A DNA stretch of 37,266 nucleotides from Candidatus Limivivens merdigallinarum (GTDB taxonomy: Bacteria > Bacillota > Clostridia > Lachnospirales > Lachnospiraceae). The notes under the pieces are model-generated. The model searched no databases. It saw only the letters and a list, made by a program, of their open reading frames with translations, and was not told the origin of the DNA. Of the stretch, positions 25,379 to 32,979 are shown piece by piece. The stretch spans positions 1 to 37,266 of the forward strand of contig DVFT01000099.1 in NCBI GenBank assembly GCA_018713105.1, written 5' to 3'. Within the stretch, counting starts at the first letter, position 1. Every line of letters begins with the position of its first letter. The translations under genes were made by a program, and so were the position numbers.

Positions 25379-25734
25379 TGGAATATTTCAATGCGTTTTG
25401 GATCGGCGGTCTGATCTGCGCGCTGGTGCAGATCCTTCTGGACCGCACCAAGCTTTTGCCGGGGAGAATCATGGTAGGGCTGGTGTGTACAGGCGCGGTG
25501 CTTGGCGCCTTGGGAATCTATGAGCCCTTCCTTGAGCTTGCCGGGGCAGGGGGCAGCGTGCCTCTGCTTGGATTCGGCAGCACGCTCTTTCAGGGAGTGA
25601 AAGAGGCGGTGGATGAACACGGCTTTCTGGGCATTTTCATGGGAGGCTTTACGGCGAGCGCAGTGGGGATTTCGGCGGCGCTGATCTTCTCCTATCTGGC
25701 AAGCCTGATTTTTCAGCCAAAAATGAAGGAATGA
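25375..25734 (+). CDS. spoVAE: Stage V sporulation protein AE
   Basis: 119 aa; FWIGGLICALVQILLDRTKLLPGRIMVGLVCTGAVLGALGIYEPFLELAGAGGSVPLLGFG. Confidence 0.94.
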   Translation: MMEYFNAFWIGGLICALVQILLDRTKLLPGRIMVGLVCTGAVLGALGIYEPFLELAGAGGSVPLLGFGSTLFQGVKEAVDEHGFLGIFMGGFTASAVGISAALIFSYLASLIFQPKMKE

Positions 25735-25750
25735 GCATTCGCTCATTCCT
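25727..25750. terminator. Hairpin spanning the convergent stop codons of spoVAE and the ABC exporter gene
   Basis: AGGAATGAGC-ATTC-GCTCATTCCT perfect 10-bp stem; no strong T tract. Confidence 0.5.
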
Positions 25751-27512
25751 CCGCTGCAAACTGACTGTTATAGAGATGGAAGTAAAATCCTTTCTTCGCC
25801 AACAGCTCCTCGTGGGTGCCCTGTTCGACGATCTGTCCCTGGTTCATGACCAGGATCCGGTCAGCATTCTGGATGGTGGAAAGCCTGTGCGCCACGATGA
25901 AGCTGGTGCGTCCCTCCATCAGGGTCTCGAACGCCCGCTGAATACGGATTTCCGTCCGGGTATCGATGGAGGAGGTCGCTTCATCCAGGATCAGCATGGG
26001 AGGCAGGCAGAGCATGATGCGGGCGATGCACAGAAGCTGCTTCTGTCCCTGGGACAGATTGCCGCCGCCCTCTGCGATCACCGTGTCATACCCCTCGGGC
26101 ATCCGCTGGATAAAGCTGTGGGCGTGCGCCTTTTTGGCGGCGGCGATGATCTCTTCCTCGGATGCGTCCGGGCGCCCGTAGGCAATGTTGTCGCGGATCG
26201 AGGCGGCTTTCAGCCAGGTTTCCTGGAGAACCATGCCGTAGCTGATCCTAAGGGAACGGCGGGTGATCCCTCGGATATCACAGCCGTCTACCTGGATGGA
26301 ACCTTTCTGGACGTCATAGAAGCGCATCAGAAGGTTGATCAGGGTGGTTTTTCCGCAGCCGGTAGGTCCCACGATAGCGATTCTCTGACCGGGCGCTACG
26401 GAAAGATTCAGATCCTTAATCAGCGTAACGTCTGGAGCGTAGGAGAAATCCACATGGGACAGGCAGATTTCTCCACGGGGGTGTTCCAGAACGACGGCAT
26501 CCTTGGGCTCTGCCGGGGCAGAAGGCTCGTCCAGCAGCTCAAAGACTCTGGCTGCGGAGGCGAGGGAATTCTGGAATTCCGTCAGCACGCTGGTGATGTC
26601 GTTGAACGGTTTGGTGTACTGGTTGGTATAGCTCAAGAAGCTGGAGAGCTGTCCCACAGTGATGCTCCCTGCAATTGCCAGGAGCCCTCCGGAAATGGCG
26701 ACACCGGCATAGATGGCAGAATACATAAACCGGGTGGCGGGGTTGGTGATGGAGGAGAAGAAGGTAGCCTTCAGGGAATACTCGGACAGGCGGTCATTGA
26801 TCTCGTCAAATCTGCGGTCCGCGTCTTGCTGGTAATTGAACGCCTGCACCACCTTGATGCCGCCCAGCATTTCATTGGTAAATCCGGTCAGCTCTCCCCG
26901 GGTCTCCGATTGTTTCTTGAACATGGAGAAGGATTTCTTCGCGATGAAATTCGCCACCACAAAGGAGAGGGGGCTTAACAGGACGACGATCAGGGTGATC
27001 CAGGGGTTGATGGCAAGCATGAAAAGGATTGTCCCCAGGATGGTGGCGACTCCGGTGAAAAGCTGGGTAAACCCAAGGAGAAGACCGTCGGAAAACTGAT
27101 CGATGTCTGTGACGATACGGCTGATCAGATCTCCGGAGGGGTGCCGGTCCACATAGGACAGGGGAAGATCCTGGAGGTGCTCGAATGCCTGTACCCTAAG
27201 ATCACGGACAATGCGGTAGGTGATCTGATTGTTAATGTGGTTCATGATCCACTGAGCCAGTGAGGTGATCAGGACGGAGACCACAATACTTGCGATCACT
27301 GCCAGAAGACCGTCAAAATTTACGTTCCCCTCCCCCACGATCTGGTCTACGCCGCGTCCCGTCAGGATGGGGACGTAGAGGGTCAGACCGACGGTCAGGA
27401 TGGACAGAAGGAGAGAGAGGATCACAAGCCCGCTGTAGGGGCGGATGTAGCGAAGGATCCGTTTCAGGGTTTGCTTTTGCTTCTTTTGTCTGTCGGATGA
27501 TGGATGTTTCAT
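25743..27512 (-). CDS. ABC exporter subunit (ATP-binding/permease fusion)
   Basis: 589 aa; GPTGCGKTTLINLLMRFYD, LSQGQKQLLCIARIML, MLILDEATSSIDTRTE. Confidence 0.94.
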   Translation of the reverse strand: MKHPSSDRQKKQKQTLKRILRYIRPYSGLVILSLLLSILTVGLTLYVPILTGRGVDQIVGEGNVNFDGLLAVIASIVVSVLITSLAQWIMNHINNQITYRIVRDLRVQAFEHLQDLPLSYVDRHPSGDLISRIVTDIDQFSDGLLLGFTQLFTGVATILGTILFMLAINPWITLIVVLLSPLSFVVANFIAKKSFSMFKKQSETRGELTGFTNEMLGGIKVVQAFNYQQDADRRFDEINDRLSEYSLKATFFSSITNPATRFMYSAIYAGVAISGGLLAIAGSITVGQLSSFLSYTNQYTKPFNDITSVLTEFQNSLASAARVFELLDEPSAPAEPKDAVVLEHPRGEICLSHVDFSYAPDVTLIKDLNLSVAPGQRIAIVGPTGCGKTTLINLLMRFYDVQKGSIQVDGCDIRGITRRSLRISYGMVLQETWLKAASIRDNIAYGRPDASEEEIIAAAKKAHAHSFIQRMPEGYDTVIAEGGGNLSQGQKQLLCIARIMLCLPPMLILDEATSSIDTRTEIRIQRAFETLMEGRTSFIVAHRLSTIQNADRILVMNQGQIVEQGTHEELLAKKGFYFHLYNSQFAAEE

Positions 27513-29254
27513 TTTGCATACGCCTCCTTTCCTTCTGACTGGGATGCACAGATCTCCTGATAGAGCGGGCTGCTTAGGAGCAGCTCCTGGTGGGTGCCGT
27601 AGCCGGCAGGGCAGCCGTCGTCCAGCACCAGGATGTGGTCTGCATTGCGGATGGCAGATACACGCTGGGAGATGAGAAAGACCGTCTGCGTGTGGGTGTT
27701 CTCACGGATCGCCTTGCGAAGCCTGGCGTCGGTGGCAAAATCAAGGGCTGACGCGCTGTCGTCCAGGATCAGGATATCCGGCTGTCCCACCAGCGCCCTG
27801 GCGATGGTGAGGCGCTGCTTCTGCCCGCCGGACAGGTTGGTGCCGCCCTGCTGGATGGAAAGATCCAGCCCATCTCCTTTTTGATCCACGAAATCCCTCG
27901 CCTGGGCAGTGTCTAGGGCTTGATAGATCTCCACGTCCGTGGCATCCCGCTTGCCGAAGCGTATGTTGTCCCTTAAGGAACCGGAAAAAAGCGTCGCTTT
28001 CTGGGGAACCATCCCCACATGCTCCCGGATGGAGGCGGGGGAGAGCGATTTCACATCCTGCCCGAACAGCCGGATGGTGCCGGAGGTACAGTCGTAAAAC
28101 CTGGGGATCAGGTTGGCAAGGGTCGTCTTGCCGGATCCGGTACCGCCGATGATGCCCAGCGTCTCTCCGGGCATCACCGAAAAGCTGATGCCCTGGAGGG
28201 CCTCCTTTCGGGATCCTGCGTAGGCAAAGCCGACGTTTTCAAAGGAGACGGCAGGAATGTCCTTTGGCAGGGAATCGGCAGAGGAAAGTTCGCTGCCTTC
28301 CTCGGTGATGGAAGGACTCAGGTCAAAAATTGCATTGACCCTGGAGAGGCTTGCCAGAGCTTTGGACAATAAGATGACCAGATTGGCAAGCTTTACAAGC
28401 TCGGTCAGTATCTGGGACATGTAATTAACAAGGGCGATGACCTGCCCCTGGGTTAAGTCTCCCTCATTGACCTGATGGCCGCCGAAAGAGAGGACTGCCA
28501 CAATCCCCAGATTGATGATCACATAGGTCAGAGGATTCAAGAGGGCAGAGATTTTTCCCACAAAGATCTGTTTCTGATAGAGTGCGCCCGTCTCATCCCG
28601 GAAGCGGGCTTTCTCTTCCTCCTGTCTGGCAAAGGCGCGGACCACCCGGATCCCTAAGAGATTTTCCCGGGTGGAGAGAAGTACCCGGTCCAGCTGCTTC
28701 TGTACCTTGGTATAGAGAGGCATGCTGGAAAGCAGGATGGCGAAGACCACCGCCATCAGCACCGGGATGGTCACGGCGAAGGGGACTGCCGCCCTTAAGT
28801 TCACCGTGAATGCCATGATCATGGCGCCGAATACCACGAAGGGGGAACGAAGGAACAGACGGAGAAACATATTTAACCCGTTCTGGACCTGATTGACGTC
28901 GTTGGTCATGCGGTTGATCAGTGTGGAAGTCCCGACGGTGTCGATCTCCCGGTAGGAGAAGGTGTTGATATGGGCGAACAGGTCGCTTCGCATGGCGCGC
29001 CCCGCGCTGACCGCGGATTTGGCGGCAAAATACTGGGCGGTCAGGGAAAAGCCAAAGCCCACGATGCCAAGCCCGATCAGCAGGAAGCACATCTTCAGGA
29101 GGTAGGTGCGGTCAGACTGGGCGATTCCCACGTCGATCATCTGTGCCACCACCAGAGGGACGAACAGTTCAAAGGTTGCCTCCAGCATTTTGAACAAAGG
29201 CGCCATAATGGTGATAAAGGGGTGAGGCTTTAGGTAATGGAGCAAACGTTTCAT
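27509..29254 (-). CDS. ABC exporter subunit (ATP-binding/permease fusion), partner
   Basis: 581 aa; [53 protein letters not shown]; stop overlaps the start of the downstream subunit. Confidence 0.94.
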   Translation of the reverse strand: MKRLLHYLKPHPFITIMAPLFKMLEATFELFVPLVVAQMIDVGIAQSDRTYLLKMCFLLIGLGIVGFGFSLTAQYFAAKSAVSAGRAMRSDLFAHINTFSYREIDTVGTSTLINRMTNDVNQVQNGLNMFLRLFLRSPFVVFGAMIMAFTVNLRAAVPFAVTIPVLMAVVFAILLSSMPLYTKVQKQLDRVLLSTRENLLGIRVVRAFARQEEEKARFRDETGALYQKQIFVGKISALLNPLTYVIINLGIVAVLSFGGHQVNEGDLTQGQVIALVNYMSQILTELVKLANLVILLSKALASLSRVNAIFDLSPSITEEGSELSSADSLPKDIPAVSFENVGFAYAGSRKEALQGISFSVMPGETLGIIGGTGSGKTTLANLIPRFYDCTSGTIRLFGQDVKSLSPASIREHVGMVPQKATLFSGSLRDNIRFGKRDATDVEIYQALDTAQARDFVDQKGDGLDLSIQQGGTNLSGGQKQRLTIARALVGQPDILILDDSASALDFATDARLRKAIRENTHTQTVFLISQRVSAIRNADHILVLDDGCPAGYGTHQELLLSSPLYQEICASQSEGKEAYAK

Positions 29255-29362
29255 TTTTTCTCATCCTTTCTGGCAGGAGTTCTTTTTTCTGGCTTCGTTT
29301 TTTGATTCCTGTTATAATTATAAGAACATAGAAACGAATCTAAACAGAAAGTGGGGAACTCC

Positions 29363-30295
29363 ATGAATTTTAATCAGTTGAAATATTTTCAGTCGGTCTG
29401 CAAATACAACAATCTCACGAGAGCCGCCGAGGAGCTTCATATTTCCCAGCCGGGGCTGTCCCATGTGATCCATGAGCTGGAGCAGGAATTCGGCTTTGCA
29501 CTTTTCTTACGCCGGAACAAAGGGCTCATCCTGACCAATAAGGGAAAACAGTTTCTTGAGGAAACCAATCTTCTTCTGCAGCAGGTGGATTCCTTTGTGG
29601 ACCGTATGAAGCTTTTGGGGCAGGCGGATCAGAGCGTCCAGTTCGGCATCCCGCCCGCCAGCGCGACCTTGTTCTTTTCTCCCATCATGCAGGAGTTTCA
29701 CCGCAGATATCCGGAAATCAAAGTCAATGTGGTGGAAAACGGAAGCATCATGAACCACCGGAATGTCCTGGAGGGGAAGCTGGATCTGGCGCTGATGTCC
29801 TCCGATTCCCCGGTGTCCTCCGTCTTTGGGGCGCTCAAGATCGCAGTCACGAAGATCTGCCTCTATCTCTTCCGGGAACATCCTCTGGCACAGAGAACGA
29901 GCATCTCCCTGAAGGAAATGGAAGGTCTTCCTCTGGTGCTGCTTTCCGAGGATTCTTTTTTGACGACCAATACCCTAAAGACCTGCGCCATCTATAAGAT
30001 CGAGCCCAATATTATCCTGACCACCAACCAGATCGTGATCATCAAGCAGCTGATCGAGGGGAATACAGCGGGAACCCTTCTCTTTCACGGAACCTTGCCG
30101 GACAGCGAACGCTATCGGGCAATCCCAGTCCGGGAATTCCAGGATGCCTACATCTACCTGGTCTGGAATCAGAGCAATCCCATCAGTGCGGCAGCTAAGT
30201 CGCTGATCGAGGCAGCCAGGGCGGTCTATCCGAATCCCAGAATCGATTCCTATTGTAGTAGGAATCATCTGGAAAATCAAATACTTGAAACTTAG
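29363..30295 (+). CDS. LysR family transcriptional regulator
   Basis: ATG 29363; MNFNQLKYFQSVCKYNNLTRAAEELHISQPGLSHVIHELEQEFGFALFLRRNKGLILTNKG. Confidence 0.93.
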   Translation: MNFNQLKYFQSVCKYNNLTRAAEELHISQPGLSHVIHELEQEFGFALFLRRNKGLILTNKGKQFLEETNLLLQQVDSFVDRMKLLGQADQSVQFGIPPASATLFFSPIMQEFHRRYPEIKVNVVENGSIMNHRNVLEGKLDLALMSSDSPVSSVFGALKIAVTKICLYLFREHPLAQRTSISLKEMEGLPLVLLSEDSFLTTNTLKTCAIYKIEPNIILTTNQIVIIKQLIEGNTAGTLLFHGTLPDSERYRAIPVREFQDAYIYLVWNQSNPISAAAKSLIEAARAVYPNPRIDSYCSRNHLENQILET

Positions 30296-30320
30296 GCTGC
30301 AATCAATTTTTTTTATGGCA

Positions 30321-30352
30321 GTCATCAAATTGTCATTTTTCTCTGTTAGAAT
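30321..30352 (+). promoter_or_regulatory. Candidate response-regulator box plus -10 upstream of the response regulator gene
   Basis: GTCATCAAATTGTCATTTTTCTCTGTTAGAAT: GTCAT repeats 11 bp apart, TAGAAT 15 bp after the second repeat start. Confidence 0.6.
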
Positions 30353-30377
30353 AACTTCAAAAAAGGAAAAAAAGAGG

Positions 30378-31046
30378 ATGGAAATCTATTATGTAGAGGA
30401 CGACAAAAGCATAGCGGAGCCGGTGAGGGGCTATCTGGAGGAGAGAGGCTTTCAGGTGACCATTTTGGGCACCTTTTTGGAAGCAAGGCAGCGTTTGGAA
30501 AAGCGTGTGCCGGCGATGGTGCTTTTGGACTGGAACATGCCGGACGGACAGGGAGACAGGATGTGCCAATGGATCCGCAGCAAGTTTCCGGAGCTGCCGG
30601 TTATTTTTTTGACGGTTCGGGGCGATTCCAGGGATGTGATTACAGGATTTTATAGCGGAGCGGATGATTACGTGACAAAGCCCTTTGAATTGGAGGTGCT
30701 GTATTCCAGGATCCGGGCGCTGCTTCGACGAACCAAAGGATTCAAAGAAAGGTACTTGTCCTGCGGTGGGATCCTGCTGGACCGGGAGCGGCGGACGGTT
30801 CACTGCGATTCCAGGGAGGTGGCTTTGAGTGCGTCGGAATATCAGCTCCTTGCCTGTCTGATGGAGAACATGGGGAGGACCGTGACCAGGGAGAAGATTT
30901 TGGAGCAGGTGTGGGATGTCAACGGCAATTATGTCAATGACAATACCCTGACCGTCACCATGAAGCGGCTTCGTGACAAGCTGCATCAGCCCTCCTGCCT
31001 GAAGACGGTTCGAAGCGTGGGATACCGGATGGAGGAGGAAACGTGA
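30378..31046 (+). CDS. OmpR-family response regulator
   Basis: ATG 30378; YYVEDDKSIAEPVRGYLEERGFQ, LLDWNMPDGQGDRM, GADDYVTKPFELEVLYSRIRALLRR, C-terminal winged helix. Confidence 0.94.
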   Translation: MEIYYVEDDKSIAEPVRGYLEERGFQVTILGTFLEARQRLEKRVPAMVLLDWNMPDGQGDRMCQWIRSKFPELPVIFLTVRGDSRDVITGFYSGADDYVTKPFELEVLYSRIRALLRRTKGFKERYLSCGGILLDRERRTVHCDSREVALSASEYQLLACLMENMGRTVTREKILEQVWDVNGNYVNDNTLTVTMKRLRDKLHQPSCLKTVRSVGYRMEEET

Positions 31047-32221
31047 TCATGGGAAAAAACAAAAAGATCCTGTTGGGATTTGTGGTATCGGTAAGCCTCA
31101 TGGCGTCCATGGCTGCTGCGGCAATGTTATCCTACTGTGACCGTGAACGGCAGTTCGCGCTTTTAAATACCGTCTGCGAACGCATCCTGGAACAGGAGCC
31201 GGGAGCGGAGGAGGCGGTTTTTGCTGCGCTTAAAGGGGCTTCCGGGGAAGTTGGAGAGACGTCGGGAATTCTTCTGGAGACTTGGGGATACAAAAGCCCG
31301 GACTTTATGGGAAATTCCGGGAGAATGCAGGTTATGGCTGCTGCTGCGGGCGTTGTATTGGGGGCGCTGCTGTTTTTTGCCACGCTGTTTTGCCAGCGCA
31401 GAAAGGAAGCGTTGAGGCTTCGGTCTCTGGCAGATCATCTGGAACAGGTCAACCTTGGAACAGGGGGATTGTTTGCTGCCTCCGGGGAGGATGATTTTTC
31501 GAAGCTGGAGGATGAGATCTACAAGACGGTAACGTCTCTCAACCAGGCAAGGGATGCGGCGGTACAGGCGAGAAACGGATTCGCGGAGAATCTCTCCAAT
31601 ATTGCCCATCAGATCAAGACCCCGATTACAGCGATTTCCCTGTCCGTACAGAGGATGGGGGAAGGGAACAAAAGCCATAAGGATCAGATCCGGCGGCAGC
31701 TTGCAAGGCTTACACGCCTGGAGGAGGCGCTGCTGGTACTGTCACGCCTGGACGCGGGAGCCCTATCGTTCCAGAGAAAGGAGACGGATGTCTTCACGCT
31801 GCTGGTGCTGGCTGCGGACAATCTGGAGGAGTTCTTCCGCCAGAAGGGCGTCGCCGTGGAAGTGCCGGAAAACGGAGAAATGGCACTCAATGTGGATCCG
31901 GAGTGGACCATGGAGGCGCTGATGAATCTGATGAAAAACTGTCTGGAGCACAGTGAAAGACAGGGATCCGTCCGCTGTTCCTATACACAGAACCTATTGT
32001 ATACGCAGATCCTCATCTGGGATGAAGGGAGGGGATTTTCCAAAGAGGATCTTCCCCATCTTTTTGAACGGTTTTATCGGGGAAAGGATGCGAAAGAAGG
32101 GGGCATCGGGATCGGGCTTTCGCTTTCCAGGGAGATCATCGAGCGGCAGAACGGTACGATCCGAGCCGGAAACAGAGCGGAGGGGGGAGCTTGCTTTGAA
32201 ATCCGCTTCTACCGTCACTGA
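31043..32221 (+). CDS. Sensor histidine kinase
   Basis: GTG start; two TM segments, H-box LSNIAHQIKTPITAISLSVQRM, N/G boxes NLMKNCLEHS, GIGIGLSLSREIIERQNGTI. Confidence 0.94.
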   Translation: MIMGKNKKILLGFVVSVSLMASMAAAAMLSYCDRERQFALLNTVCERILEQEPGAEEAVFAALKGASGEVGETSGILLETWGYKSPDFMGNSGRMQVMAAAAGVVLGALLFFATLFCQRRKEALRLRSLADHLEQVNLGTGGLFAASGEDDFSKLEDEIYKTVTSLNQARDAAVQARNGFAENLSNIAHQIKTPITAISLSVQRMGEGNKSHKDQIRRQLARLTRLEEALLVLSRLDAGALSFQRKETDVFTLLVLAADNLEEFFRQKGVAVEVPENGEMALNVDPEWTMEALMNLMKNCLEHSERQGSVRCSYTQNLLYTQILIWDEGRGFSKEDLPHLFERFYRGKDAKEGGIGIGLSLSREIIERQNGTIRAGNRAEGGACFEIRFYRH

Positions 32222-32245
32222 GCTGTCATTTTCATCTGCTATCAT
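32214..32245 (+). promoter_or_regulatory. Candidate response-regulator box plus -10 upstream of the ABC transporter operon
   Basis: GTCACTGAGCTGTCATTTTCATCTGCTATCAT: same 11-bp repeat and 15-bp distance to TATCAT as at 30321; overlaps the kinase stop codon. Confidence 0.6.
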
Positions 32246-32295
32246 GGAATCAGGAAATACAAACGAAGATTTGGATAGCAGGAAAGGAGAACAAC

Positions 32296-32976
32296 ATGGA
32301 GCTTTTAAGATGTGAAGGTGTGAGGAAGGTATACGGCTCCGGGAACAGCCAGACGGCAGCACTGAATGGAATCGACCTCACGGTGGAAAAAGGGGAATTC
32401 ACAGCCATAGTGGGCGCGTCCGGTTCGGGAAAGTCCACACTGCTGCATATCCTTGGCGGTGTGGACAAGCCTACGGAGGGGAAGGTCTGGGTGGATGGGA
32501 CGGAACTTCGAAAATTGAACAGGACGGAGGCTGCAATTTTTCGGAGAAGGAAGGTGGGTTTGGTCTATCAATTCTATAATCTGATCCCAACCCTTACCGT
32601 GAAAAAAAATATCCTCATTCCCCTGGCGCTTGACCGAAAGAAACCAAATCAGGAGTATTTTGACACAATCGTCGCCGCACTGGGGCTTTCCGATAAGCTG
32701 GAGGCTCTGCCCAGCCAGCTTTCCGGAGGAGAGCAGCAGCGGGCTGCCATTGCCCGTTCGCTGGTCTACCGTCCGGCGCTTCTTTTGGCAGATGAACCCA
32801 CCGGAAACCTGGACCAGAAGAATTCCAAGGAAGTTGTGGATATGCTGAAGCTGTCCAACCGGAATCTGGGACAGACGATCCTTTTGATCACCCATGATGA
32901 ACGGGTAGCGCTGGAGGCTGACCGCATCATCACTCTGGAGGACGGCAGGATCCTCTCTGATGATCGGAGGAGGTAG
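32296..32976 (+). CDS. ABC transporter ATP-binding protein (MacB/LolD/BceA type)
   Basis: 226 aa; GASGSGKSTLLHILGGVDKPTEG, LSGGEQQRAAIARSLVYRPALLLADEPTGNLDQ. Confidence 0.95.
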   Translation: MELLRCEGVRKVYGSGNSQTAALNGIDLTVEKGEFTAIVGASGSGKSTLLHILGGVDKPTEGKVWVDGTELRKLNRTEAAIFRRRKVGLVYQFYNLIPTLTVKKNILIPLALDRKKPNQEYFDTIVAALGLSDKLEALPSQLSGGEQQRAAIARSLVYRPALLLADEPTGNLDQKNSKEVVDMLKLSNRNLGQTILLITHDERVALEADRIITLEDGRILSDDRRR

Positions 32977-32979
32977 CCT

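Noticed and set aside
25731-26978. 415-aa plus-strand ORF antisense to the ABC exporter
   Set aside because: The opposite strand carries clear Walker A/B and signature motifs; this ORF has no recognisable domain.
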